Positions 21,989 through 33,210 of a stretch of 64,000 nucleotides of DNA are shown piece by piece (position 1 is the stretch's first letter; every line of letters starts with the position of its first letter). Origin of the DNA: Erinaceus europaeus. Taxonomy: Eukaryota > Chordata > Mammalia > Eulipotyphla > Erinaceidae. The translations under genes were made by a program, and so were the position numbers. The stretch covers positions 33,348,361-33,412,360 of the forward strand of contig NC_080171.1 of assembly GCF_950295315.1 (NCBI RefSeq), read 5' to 3'. The notes beneath the pieces were generated by a model that saw only the letters and a program-made list of their open reading frames with translations, was not told the origin of the DNA and did no database searches.

Positions 21989-23514
21989 AAAAGTTAGATT
22001 TAAGAGGTAAGAAAAGCACAAAGGTGGCACAAAGTTTGTCTTCCAGAGCCCAGAGTGATGGCTGCACTTCTCACATGGGTCTTCCCTTTGCATAGAAAAG
22101 GAGAGACAACCATGGCCCAGATTGCACACCTCTACCAATGACTGTTTATTCCATGTCTGTATAACTCAAACTGCCGCCACATCTAAAAGCACAGCACCAA
22201 GCCAAGGGCAGCCATAAACAACTCAGGCTGCAGAGATTTCTCATAACTCACACAAATGTCTACTAGTTCCTGAGGGACTGAATTTAAGAAGAGGTGAGAT
22301 GTAATGGGAGGGAAAGGAGAAGAAAGGTCTGAAGAACAGTAAAGTGTCATGAAGATAACTGTCCACTGAGAGGAAAAGTAACTTGCGTACAAGGTAGGGA
22401 ATGCTGCTCATGGAATCAAACAGACTTGGATTCCTGTTCCTTCTACACCATCTCATATGTCAAATAATGGTCCGAACACTACATATCTGCTTAATTCTCT
22501 CAACAACTTGAGGGGACGGGAACTATTAGTACTGTTATCTCCCACTTTACAAATGGAGAAGCTCAAGCACAGAAAGGTAGAAACAACTACCCAGGGCCCT
22601 ACAGTCTGTAAAGCCTGAATCTAGCATTTGAACCCAGACAGCAGGGCACATTTTATATTAACTTTATGATGTATCATAATGTAAGTAACTTAATCTCACA
22701 GCCCCAAGGGTCTAATCAGGAAACTGGAGATAAAAATACTTCTCTCAAGTAGTGTGTTGAGACTTCACTGTGACTGTGCATATAGCAAAATGAAAAATGG
22801 GTTTCCTTCCTAAAGGCAGGAAGTATCTGTAGAACAAAGGAAACAAAGAGGGCAGGAAAAGGAAACGTCTGCCTCATGCTTCTGCTGGCATGTTCCTGGG
22901 CTTCCCACCGCTGCCCCCTCACGTCCCCCCTGCTGGGTTATGCAGGCCGAGATCCTCCTCCAACCTCCTCTGAGATTAATGAACAGCTGCATGAGTAGGA
23001 CCACAGGGCACTTTCATCTCCAGCACAACAAAAGGAAGTAATCAAGCAGAGAATATTAATAATGAGCCAAATCCTCATCTTCTGGAACTGTAACGGAAAA
23101 CTCGGGTTATTTGTTTCAATATGTTTTCATTCTCACTACATGAGGAAAATTCCTTAGCGCTAACTGGGGAAGAATTCAGCCCACTGAGAATTATTTCCAT
23201 TTACCAGAAACTGCCTTCCCCCTGCCGCCCCCTCCCTTCACTTTATATTTTTCAAAGCAAGACTGTTTTGATGTTGTCACATCAACAAATGTGCATTCAC
23301 TGCTCACAAGGGTTCTGGAAGAGGCTGCAGCAGGACAGGTAGAAACTGCATGTAATTGGGGATTAGAAGAAGTAGGTTCTGCTCCTGCTATACCCACTCT
23401 GCTGTATAACCCTGGATTTAACCCCTGCATGTTTCTTGATATTCCTTTGTAAACTGTGATGGTCTCCTGTGTTCCTTCTCAGCATTAACTCATTGTGTTC
23501 TCAGTCACGTGGCT
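21989..23514. other. Repeat-poor stretch, candidate conserved non-coding DNA
   Basis: No SINE or L1 is visible. The part 22690-23340 is richer in G and C and has segments such as gagattaatgaacagctgc and gaatattaataatgagcc that look like homeodomain/E-box-type binding clusters. No ORF shows domain character. Confidence 0.35.
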
Positions 23515-23945
23515 TGTTACTAATGCTGCCATAACAAAGATCACGAACCAGTGGCTTAAACCAGAGATATATACGGTCTCCTGGCTTTGGAGACTGGAAA
23601 TTTGAGGCTAAGGTGTTAGTAACTTCTGAGGAGTATGGAAAAAAATATTATGTTTGTTCTCTCTTTCCTAATATCTAGCAGTTTGTCAGCAATATTTGGC
23701 AGGCATTGGCTTGTAGAAGTGTAACTCCAACCTCTGCCTTTCTCTTTAATCATGTCCTACCAATGTACATATTTGTGTTTACATTTTTCAGATAAAGACA
23801 TAGATCATAATATACCCCTGAATGACCTCATCTAATTATATCTGCAATTACCCTATTTCCAAATAAGGCGACATTCTGAGATAAGATGGATAATATATAA
23901 AACATGGATTTGGGAGAGGGTATTAGGAAGTCAACCACACTTTTT
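23515..23945. repeat. Ancient eutherian interspersed repeat
   Basis: The order ctgccataacaaagatcacg, gtggcttaaa, tttggagactggaaatttga, attggcttgtagaagtgtaa and ctatttccaaataaggcgac matches a widespread old mammalian repeat that I recognise but cannot name with certainty. Confidence 0.5.
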
Positions 23946-24284
23946 CTTAAACTGAAGGCTTTTGTCCAAGGAAAGGGAAAATTAGTCAGCAACACTGAGA
24001 TTGTGCTCTTATTTTCCAATTATTAAAGTTTTATATTACTTCAGAGTGACAAGAAAGGTTATAATACCCCCTGAGTTTTTATGCCAAAGTTAAGGAAGGG
24101 AAGCTCCCATTGACTAAGTTTAAATAAAGTCAGGGAAAAAAAAAAGTAAAGACGATTTTAGAAATACATAGTATGAGGCCTAGAAGTGCATTGTAGTGGC
24201 ATAAATTACATCTCTAGCAAATGGTAAACCCTATGGGAGCAAAATTATCTTTCTCTCTCTCTCTCTCTCTCTCTCTAGCACTAT
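23946..24284. other. Unassigned DNA with a (CT)n tract
   Basis: A (CT)n run at 24250-24277. Nothing else is recognised. Confidence 0.5.
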
Positions 24285-24289
24285 GAATC

Positions 24290-24522
24290 TGCCAATCCCA
24301 GTGGCCATTTTTCCTTTTTTTTTTCTTTCTACTTTGATTGGTTAAGAAGGGAAAAACTGAGAAAGAAGGGGGAGATAGAGAGGTAGGGAGGAAGAAAGAC
24401 ATCTGCAGACCTGATTACTGTTCATGTAGTTTCCCCCTGCATGTTGAGCAGGGGCTCAAACCTTAGACCTTTGCACAGTAACACGTGCACTCAGTCAGGT
24501 GAGCCACCACCCAGCCCCAAGA
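24290..24522 (-). mobile_element. tRNA-derived SINE, minus strand, with tail-domain remnant
   Basis: The minus strand reads ggggctgggtggtggctcac, gtgttactgtgcaaagg and ctgcagatgtctttcttcct. It ends in ggccactgggattgg-type sequence, a trace of the extended 3' domain. Confidence 0.7.
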
Positions 24523-24622
24523 GCAGAATTCTTGACTATTATATTCATTGTTATTCCCATGGTTGTTGTAATTGCAGGTGCAGTCATGTACTGCAAAATG
24601 CCACCATGACTGAAAAGCCATG

Positions 24623-24975
24623 GCACTACTTAGAAATTTTAAAAGGACAATATTGTGTCGTTTGAGACAAAATGGATGGAACTAGAGGTAATTATGCTTA
24701 GTGAAGTAAGTAAAGAAGTAAAAGACAACTACCAGATGATTTCACTCATATGTGGAATACAGAGAAATTAAACACATATATGTGACAAAAAACAAAAAAA
24801 AGAGTCAACTCATATCTAATACCTTGGGAAAACTTTGGTGGTTATTATTGGGGAGTGGTGTGAGAGTACAAAACTTTGGTGGTGGGAATGGAGTGGAATT
24901 ATACCCCTGTTATCTTTTAATAAGCTTATAAATCACTAATAAATCACTAATAAAATACAAATAAATAATTAAGGC
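24623..24975 (+). mobile_element. L1, ORF2 C-terminus and 3' end
   Basis: It reads FETKWMELEVIMLSEVSKEV, then QMISLICGI and a stop. A short 3'UTR follows, with ggtggtgggaatggagtgga, ttatacccctgttatc and AATAAA repeats. It belongs to a different, older L1 subfamily than the 40-kb copies. Confidence 0.8.
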
Positions 24976-25254
24976 TCATGATACAATTTGTATATGTCAT
25001 CATATGTTTAACAACTAAACTTTCATAACAAAGGCGATAAAATTATTCTCACTAAAAGGAGGATATTATGATAATTTTCCAATAGTATAAGTAAAATGTC
25101 TTGAGGAAGATAATTCTCACAAAATATCTTTCAGGCTAATTATGGCTTTGACATCTAAGATGTGACAATGCCCTGGAATGTAGAGGATCTTCAATAAAAC
25201 CTCTAACAACCCCAGAATTGGTGTGAAACTACAAAAGATCACAAATAGTTAAAA
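24976..25254. other. Unassigned DNA
   Basis: No recognisable feature. Confidence 0.35.
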
Positions 25255-25560
25255 GTAAATCTGAGAGAGGAAAAAAATGGAGGTATCATGCTTCCCAATG
25301 TCCAACGGTACTACACAACAGTAATTGAAGCCGATACTCCAATCAATGGAACAGAAGAAAGACACAGAAATAAATCTACACATCGAATATATAAATAACA
25401 AAGGACCCAAAACCATTCAATGGGGAAAAGAAAGTCTCTGCAATGAATGGTGCTAGGAAAACTTGACGGCCAGATGTAGAAAAATGAAGCCAGAGTACCA
25501 CTTAATACCACATATCAAAGTTAACACAAAATGGATCAAAGATTTCTATATTTGACCAAA
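25255..25560 (+). mobile_element. Old L1 ORF2 fragment
   Basis: Segments gaggtatcatgcttcccaat, ggaacagaagaaagacacag, aaggacccaaaaccattcaa and aaaatggatcaaagatttct correspond to ORF2 downstream of the polymerase. All frames are broken. Confidence 0.75.
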
Positions 25561-25569
25561 ACTGTAAAT

Positions 25570-25712
25570 TGTTTCAGGAGGGCAGAATAACAGTTATGCA
25601 AAGAACTTGCATGCTGGAAGCTCTGTGGTAAAGGTTCAGTAACCTGCACCACCACAAGCCAGAGACCAATGCTATGGTCTCTCTTTTTCCTCTGTATCTC
25701 TCTCATTAAAGT
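25570..25712 (+). mobile_element. tRNA-derived SINE, type C
   Basis: It reads ggagggcagaataacagtta, ttgcatgctggaagctctgt, ggttcagtaacctgcaccac and ctctctcattaaagtaaata. Confidence 0.7.
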
Positions 25713-26695
25713 AAATAACTAATTTTTTATTGGGGAAGTTAATTGTTTATAGTGCAGTTTTTAACACATAGGTATAATTTCTTATCTCCCTGTGAAAGTT
25801 CTCTTCAGAACACTCTCACCAACAACCTAGGCTTTCTTACATCATCATGCACCAGGTCCCCAAGGTTTTCTTCATCCTTTCTCTAGCCTTCCTTCTCCCC
25901 ACTCTATCCTTCCTTTCCCAGAGTCCTTTGATCTGATGCAATAACTACGCCCATCCCACCTTTCCATCTGTGTTCTCCCTCCCTGTTCCTATTTATTAAG
26001 TCCCAACTATAAGTGAGATCATTTAGTAATTGTCCTTCTCTCTTTGGCTTATGTCACTTACCATGATGTTTTCAAGTTTCATCCAAGATGATGCAAAAGA
26101 GATGACTTCATCATTTTTAACAACTGAGTAGTATTCCCTTGTGCATTACTGCAATTATTTTAGCCACTCATCTGTTGTTGGATATCTGGGTTCCTTTCAA
26201 GTTTTGGTTATTATAAATTGTGTTGCTTCTAATAGGTGTGTTTATTTCCATTGGGAAAATGCCCAGGGGAAAAATTTCTGGGTCATAGGATGGGACCATT
26301 TCTAGTGTTCTGAGGAATCTTCAGGTACTTTTCCATAATGGTTATAGAAAACCACCAATTTACACTCCCACCAGCAGTGCCGAAGTGTCAGAAGTGTCCC
26401 TTTTGCCCCATATCCTCTCCTACATTTGTTGTGACGGGCCTTTCTAATGTATGACATTCTCAAGAAGTATAGAGTGGTATCTCATTGTTGTCTTTGCTTG
26501 CATTTCTCTGGTAATTAGTGGCTTTGAGCAGTTTCTCATGTGTCTTTGGGCACTCTGGGTCTCCAGTGAAGTTTCCATCCATGTCCTTGCCTCATTTTTT
26601 TAATAGGGTAGTTTGTTTTATCAGTGCTATGTTTATTAAGTTCTTTATGTATTTTGGTTTTTAGTCCATTATTTTAAATATGCTGGATAAAGATC

Positions 26696-27093
26696 TTCTC
26701 CTGTTGGGACACGGACATAATTGTAATTAGCATACAGCTGACATCAACCTACAAGTATACTTTAAACTTACCCAAACCCACAAAGGATTACAGATGTATC
26801 AGAACTTATTTAAGTTTATCTATTCCAGAAATGTCCTTTCTGCAAGCTCAGCTGAAGCTAGCTGTTCCTGTGTGTTCTCCTTCTTCACAGACAGTCATTT
26901 TGTCTCTCCTGGTAACCAAACACATGTAGCCAAGCTCTGGTAAATTTAGCTTAAAAGACGCTCCTTTTGAGGTCGTAATGACTAGCCAATATTGGCCCCT
27001 ATGTTGCTGTACCTAAGTAACTGCAATGAAATAAACTTTCCAACTATTTAAAGCCTAATGAAAGTTTTTTATTTTTTAATTACAATATTCTCC
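26696..27093 (+). mobile_element. Solo LTR inside L1 with 6-bp TSD
   Basis: The element 26702-27087 (386 bp) begins TGTTGGGAC and ends ACAATA, a probable CA-to-TA change at the terminus. It is flanked by perfect TTCTCC repeats (26696-26701, 27088-27093). An AATAAA lies at 27030-27035 on the plus strand. The L1 is continuous once it is removed. No internal viral sequence remains, as expected after LTR-LTR recombination. Confidence 0.8.
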
Positions 27094-27166
27094 CACTCTA
27101 CAAGGTGTCTTTCTGCTTGGATGATGGTTCCCTTTGTTATGCAGAAGCTTTTCAGTTAGATGTAAT

Positions 27167-27447
27167 CCTATTGATTTAGTTCTTTATTTTTCTCCCTTTT
27201 GTTGCCCTTGCTGTTTTATCATCGTTGTTGTTATTATTGTCATTGTTATTGCTGTCATTGTTGTTGGATAGGACAGAGAGAAATCGAGGAAGGAGGGGAA
27301 GAGAGAAAGGGGGGAGAATGATAGACACCAGCAGACCTGCTTTACCACCTGTGAAGCAAACCCCCTGCAGGTGAGGAACCAAAGGTTCAAACTGGGATCC
27401 TGATGCCAGTCTGTGTACTTCATGTCACGTGCGCCCATTGATTTATT
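27167..27447 (-). mobile_element. tRNA-derived SINE, type B, minus strand, with TSD
   Basis: The insert is 27181-27433. The minus strand carries gggatcccagtttgaacctt and ctgcaggtggtaaag-like sequence and an AACAACAATGAC tail. TSDs are CCTATTGATTTAGT (27167-27180) and CCCATTGATTTATT (27434-27447). Confidence 0.85.
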
Positions 27448-27495
27448 TTTATTTTTATTTTTGTTTTTGTTTTAGTTGCTGTTGGACTTGAGTCT

Positions 27496-27575
27496 GTGAA
27501 GCAGTGCACTGATTTCTTTTATGTTTCTTTCTCTACCTCTCACATTAAAATAAATGAAAATAAAATAAGTAAACT
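27496..27575 (+). mobile_element. SINE tail fragment
   Basis: It has gaagcagtgcactgatttct, a CT-rich stretch and cattaaaataaatgaaaata, the 3' part of a type C SINE. Confidence 0.5.
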
Positions 27576-27589
27576 ATTTTTAAAAAATA

Positions 27590-28010
27590 GGTGATTTAGG
27601 ACCATACCCTCACCATGAACTAGCAATGAAGGGAATCTGGGTCATCCTATGCTGCCACTCAAGGAAGACTGATTCTGAAGTGAATGCAGTCTAGAATGTT
27701 CACAGCTGTGGGCCGTGAGCTCAGTCTGACAGAGGTTGCACAGGCTCCGGTGCTAAATATGAATAAATATGATCCTTGGGTTAGACCAGTGTGGTAAACA
27801 GTTAATTGCATTTATATATTTTCTTCAAGTTTGCAAGCAACTCTCTGCTCTAATCCTGCTTTCCAGTTGTATTCTCAACTCTGACACCATCTTCCCAGAA
27901 AATATATCTAGTCCACTCCTATGTTAGTTATCAAGCTCAAGCAAAGATTACTAAGACATAGGCTCCTAGGAACATAATAAATTCCTGTGCTAGATACAGA
28001 GTTTTGTGAG
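27590..28010 (+). mobile_element. L1 3'UTR fragment, old
   Basis: It matches the 3'UTR order at 12450-12900: gccactcaaggaagactgat, gcctagaatgttc-like block, gacagaggttgcacaggctc, tcaactctgacaccatcttc, ataggctcctaggaacataa. It is truncated at both ends. Confidence 0.75.
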
Positions 28011-29435
28011 ATACACTGTTTTTGCTGAAGCACAAACTTCACCTTCTCCCAATTTAAATTGCTGCATCTACTTAGGCAAGCTGTTATAGTTCACACTGTC
28101 ATTAACTATAGTTAACTGAAATTTAGGTGTATATTAATTCAAAAGATAGAACAGTAAAGAATTAAAGAGAAGGTATTAGTGAGGCTGAATCTGGAATGGA
28201 TAGGCAGGATCCTATTCTGATATAACTGTCCCACTTAATTTACTCAAAGTCTTCCTTTGTTTTCCTATTGAAACATCCAGTAAAGGTGTGTGAATTGCTG
28301 TCCAGTACATACTATATCAATACATTTCAAAATAATTACACAGTAAATATGAAAACTGAGGTGAAAAACTGACATAATATCTTCTCCAAATTCACACTGT
28401 AATTTGTAATTTGTGTTGCAGTGAAATATTGACTTGTGGGTATGACAGACACATACCCAAATACAACTTCTAGAAATTTAATTCTCCAAAAGGTTTGATG
28501 TGATTCCATACAGATCAAGTACTATAGACACAGCCAACTCCTCTAGTTGATAAAAATCATGAATTCAAACGAATTAAGCAAATCTAAGAGCAAGGCTTTG
28601 GTGAATTGAATTAATATCAGTTACGAGTAGTGTTGAATAAATCATAAAACATCAAAGCTGAGTGAATATATTTTAAATAGATTGAAAAGGTCATAGGTGG
28701 GATTTTTTCCCTCAGTTTTTAGAAGGAAACATATAGCTTACAACCAAGAATACTAAGAAACGAAGTACTACATGTGATCCTAAGCAAATAGGTAAAAAGA
28801 ATAACAGAAATTATGGGATAAAAAAGTCAAGCCAATCATGATAGGAACAAATAACATCACAGTTTCTTGGAGGAATTTTACAAAAAATTGACACTAGGAA
28901 ACAAGTAGATAGAAACTATCTTCTACACTGGGCTTAAAGTGTAGAAGCACTGACTAAAATTAACAATAATTTCATTAAATTTTCTTCAGGTCTTTATCTC
29001 TCATAACTGCACATATAGCAATCACCCAATAATGACACAAAAATTCCTAACTTGGAGGCAAATATGAAAGTTATAATATGGGAGAATCACTAGAAACCAT
29101 ATCTATTTTAAGAGAAATTCCAGATGAAATACCATAAACTAATTTGTGAAACTATAATTTTCACCACTAGGCCTGTATTTTAATAGAAAAAGCTAAATGT
29201 AAATTAACATCTATTAACTTCAGTTTTCTAGTATTTCACTTGTATAATATAATGCTTTCAAGTCAATGTGACAATTCATTTGCTATAAATTTCTTAAACA
29301 CCAAGGAAAAGAAAATATCAGGAGAAAGAAAGTGAAACAATTTCACTGGAATAAAGAACTATGTTATATGTTAATGTTTAAGAAAGTAAAATATCTATAC
29401 ACTGAAAACTAAGATATTATGAAAAAAAAAAAAGA
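28011..29435. other. Unassigned AT-rich DNA
   Basis: Parts of 28740-29400 may be very decayed L1, but I cannot align them convincingly. Confidence 0.35.
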
Positions 29436-30798
29436 AAAAGAAAGTATAAAGAACTGGAGAAAACCAGAAAAAGAGAGATGAGTATGGGATGATCCCAGTC
29501 ATAAGTAGAAGTTGAGAAAGAAGAATAGAAAAGGAAACAAAGGAAATTTTGATCATTTGGAGTATTGCACCAAAGTAAAAAACTTGGGGTGGGTAGATTT
29601 TTCAGCTCCACTGTAGGGGGATGGGAGCAGGGACACAGACCTTTGGTGGAGGGAATATACACACCTATTAACCTATAGTCTTATAAATCATTATTTAATC
29701 AATATAAGAGGGGGGAAATAGATTGAATAACTTGAGCTTTTTAATGCATAGACTTCAATTCTGGATGTATATTCCTTCAATTTAAGACTTAAGGTTTCAA
29801 ATCAGTAAACTGATTGAATTTTAACATTGGGCTTAAATTGTTAATGCATTTTTACTAATAACTTTTTTTTTAAATATTCAATGACCTATAATCTTAGACC
29901 AAGGAGAAAAGAAATAATCAGTCTTGCCAGCATCTAAGATATAGTTATTTGTAAATAGCATTAAATGACACAAATCATAGTAAAGTCTCCTATAATACAG
30001 TATATCTTAACCATGGGGTTTTCAAAGTAAATCAAGTTCCCAAATAACTTGGTTATAACAATAATTATTTATTTATTTCTTAAAATCTAAGACAGCAAAA
30101 AACCTTCCTCATTCTCTATAAACCTGTATTTCTCCCAGTCCTGGAACCCCTGGGGCTATGCTCATTTTCCATCATATTTCTCTTGATTCATGCCATTTGA
30201 TACTGCATCTGCTGATTTCAATCAAATCAATGCAACCAGTGCCACCTCAACATAATTCACTTCAAACCGTATCAGCGATGCCAGGCCTGTGATGTCAACC
30301 CACCAGCTCTAATACTTTGGTGACACCTGTCCTAGCTCATAGGAATCCTTAGTTCCATTTTGGGTGATGCACTTCCTAACAAAGTTATAGAACCTAGATA
30401 TAGACCAGGACCCATGAGATACAGCACTTGTGCACATGTATCCATAAGTTGGGAGGAAATATATACCTTAAAGTAAAAGTGCACAATAGTCTACAATGAC
30501 TCAATGAATGTAACAAACAAGTAGAAAGAGCTAAAAAAAAAAAAAAAAAAAAGAAAGAAAGAAAAAGACACCATAAGGTACTTAATCAAATAGTTTCTAC
30601 TTAGACCTAGATACCCTCTTCTCCTACTCCCTGTATCACTTCCCTCAATCACTTTAAGTTCAACCATGTCAGATAAAGTAAAGATTACAAGAACTGAATA
30701 AAGGAAAGAGACCAGCACACTTTAATGATGACCCTCTTGGTCAATACCAGGTCACCCAATCATCCGGGCCCTAGTTAGGGAATCCTTGGATTCCTATG

Positions 30799-31872
30799 TA
30801 CAGTCACATCTCATTTATTTCAGTTAATCAGTTCCAGACTCTACCCCGATAAGTGAATTTACTTAAAGTAGAATTCTTTACTTATAAGTTGAATATTTTC
30901 ATAGTTAAGAGCATAAAAAAACCTGCTTACAACCTTATAAATATGGTTTTTAACATTATTAGAGTCCTCTAGACATGAAATAACACCCCTGTAGCTTTGG
31001 TTCCTGTTGAAAGACAGTAGCCATTGCACAGTTATTCTTTTCTTCCTTATAGATGGAGCAAACAATAGATTTATTCAAGTTGTGATTGCAGGTAACCTAC
31101 AAGATTTTCTTGCCATCTTTGATCATATCCAAGAGTTTCACCTTCTGTGGTATCTTTCACCATCAGAAGAAGCATGTTTAGGAAACACTGTGGGACTCAG
31201 ATAAAGGTTCTCAGAAAAGGGCAAAGATGCTTCTGATGAGTAGAATACTCCATGCAGAAGTGCATATGAGAGAAACACACACTGATTGGCTTGATTTCAC
31301 CACACTCAATTTCAAACACACACAAGGAGTGGTCAAGTGGCTGACTTGCCATTGAAGAATTTGTGAGGATGCTCGAATACATAAGCCTATAGTCCATACT
31401 TACTATAATTTTGATTTTTTAAAAAATATTTATTTATTTACTTATTCCCTTTTGTTGCCCTTGTTGTTTTATTGTTGTAGTTATTATTGTTGTCATCGTT
31501 GTTGGATAGGACAGAAAGAAATGGAGAGAGGAGGGGAAGACAGAGAGTGAGAGAGAAAGATAGACACCTGCAGACCTGCTTCACTGCTTGTGAAGTGACT
31601 CCCCTAAAGATGGAAAGCCAGGGGCTCAAACCGGGATCCTTATGCCGGTCCTTGCGCTTTGCACCACCTGCGCTTAACCCGCTGTGCTACCACCCAACTC
31701 CCTATAATTTTAATTTTAATTGTAATACAGGGATATATAATTGACTGAGACAACCGAGTGCACGCTGTGTCATTCTCACTGTCTCCATCAACTTTTTAAT
31801 GAATATATTTGAAAAAACTGTAATAAAGTGAAGCCGAAAAGTTGAAGCATGAAGTGGCGAGGAATGACTGTA
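30799..31872. mobile_element. Tigger-like (pogo-type) DNA transposon with TA TSD
   Basis: The termini are inverted: left CAGTCACATCTCATTTATTT (from 30801), and the right end on the minus strand CAGTCATTCCTCGCCACTTC (to 31870). The first seven bases are identical and the rest partly so. TA flanks both ends. Excluding the SINE inside it is about 0.77 kb, too short for an intact transposase, so it is a non-autonomous or deleted copy. Short frames at 31007-31204 and 31197-31397 show no catalytic DDE signature. The superfamily call rests on the TA target and on recalled Tigger-type ends. A mariner-type origin is the main alternative. Confidence 0.7.
31412..31706 (-). mobile_element. tRNA-derived SINE, type B, inside the DNA transposon
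   Basis: The minus strand starts gggagttgggtggtagcaca and has ggatcccggtttgagcccct, ttcacaagcagtgaag and a tail of AATAACTACAACAATAAA. TATAATTTTGATTTT (about 31403) and TATAATTTTAATTTT (about 31702) form the TSD. Confidence 0.85.
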
Positions 31873-32874
31873 GATAAAATGGGCCTAGACCTCTAACAGA
31901 TCCATCTCTCCATCATCACTGATCATCTCCATCAGGAACAACATCATAAACCCTCTTGTGGGCCTCTACAGGACATTTCCCTCAATGTATAACAGTGGTA
32001 GAAATTGCCCCACTCTCTGAAAGAAAGCTGGGTCAAAATACTCTGCCACTCAAGGAAGACTGGTCCTGTAATGAGTACAGCCTAGAATGTTCCTAGCCAT
32101 GACCATGGAATAAAAGCTCAAACTGACAGGGATGCAAAGGTTACACAGGCTCCTATGCTAAATATAAAGAGATATTGGCCCTAGGTCAGATCGATAGGGG
32201 TTACGTTAATGGTATTTATATACTTTTCCTATTTTGGGAGCTTCTCTCTGCCCTCATCCAGTTTTCAAATCCTATTCTCAACTCTGACATCATCTTCCCA
32301 GACAATGCTCCTGCATGTTACCTGTTGGGTTCAGTCAAAAATTAGTAAAGTCATGGGACCCTTGGAATATACCTTAAATAGATTTCCTAGCTTCTTCCAC
32401 ATGAAGACCTCAAATTTCAACTGCTATACTTTTACCTTTAGGTTCCTGATTATTAAACAAATTTTGTGCTTTATATCTTAATGCTTTTCAGCCACCAAGT
32501 TGCAGGTGCCACCATAATTCCAATGTGAATTCCCTGAGTGGACGACCTCACAAATGTGTTCTGGAAGCCCACCTCCCCAGAGCCCTACCCCACTCAACAG
32601 AGATAGAAACAGGCTAGAAGCATGGATCGACCTGCCAAAGCCCATGTCTAGCAGAGAAGCAATTACAGATGCCAGACCTTCCACCTTCTGCACTCCATAA
32701 AGATCATTGTTTCATACTCCCAGAGGGATAAAGAATAGGAAACTTTCCAATGGAGAAGAGGGTATATGGAACTCTAGTGGTGGGAACTATATAGAAATGT
32801 ATTCCTCTTATACCATAATCTTGTGAATCATTATTAAATCACTAATAAAATAAAAAATAAATAAAGGAAAAGAA

Positions 32875-33210
32875 TTGGAGACATATTTCATATTCAGCAA
32901 CTGGAAGAAAAAATATTGCTAAAAAGGATTATCTTACCTAAACCGATTTACAGATTCACCGAAAAAATATCAATAGTGTTTTAAAGGATATACAGCAGAG
33001 AAATCTGACATTTGAAGAAAATTTTTAAAGTACTTCACAGAAAACAGAAGAAAAATAGAGGTAACACACTACCTAATTTCTAACTATCCCACACAGTAAG
33101 TTATCAAAACAATATAGCACTGAATCAAAAGCAGACATACAGGCCAAGAGAACCGATCAAAAATCTCAAAAATAAGCACACATGTTAGCAAAAAAGATCA
33201 CTTGAGAATG
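32875..33210 (+). mobile_element. Old L1 ORF2 fragment
   Basis: Segments such as taaaaaggattatcttacct, cgatttacagattcaccgaa and tcaaaaacaatatagcactg-like text correspond to decayed ORF2. It is too diverged to follow a frame. Confidence 0.5.

Larger units (their letters stand above)
25716..27495 (-). mobile_element. L1 3' end and ORF2 C-terminus, minus strand, with two later insertions
   Basis: On the plus strand the order is tail end (ttttttattggggaagttaa), 3'UTR, then reversed ORF2 (ctgctggtgggagtgtaaat region as tttacactcccaccagcagt at 26360). The L1 resumes after a solo LTR (26702-27087) at cccactctacaaggtgtctt. It is interrupted again by a SINE (27181-27433). Heavily decayed. Confidence 0.8.
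29436..32860 (+). mobile_element. L1: ORF2 end and full 3'UTR, split by a DNA transposon
   Basis: It starts at the ORF2 C-terminus (gatgagtatgggatgatccc) and runs through 3'UTR landmarks (ctttggtggagggaatatac, taacaataattatttattta, agtcctggaacccctggggc, tcactttaagttcaaccatg). It is interrupted at a TA (30799-30800) and resumes at 31871 with gataaaatgggcctagacc. It ends in aataaaataaaaaataaata. The order agrees with the copies at 40440-41750 and 62216-64000. Confidence 0.85.
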
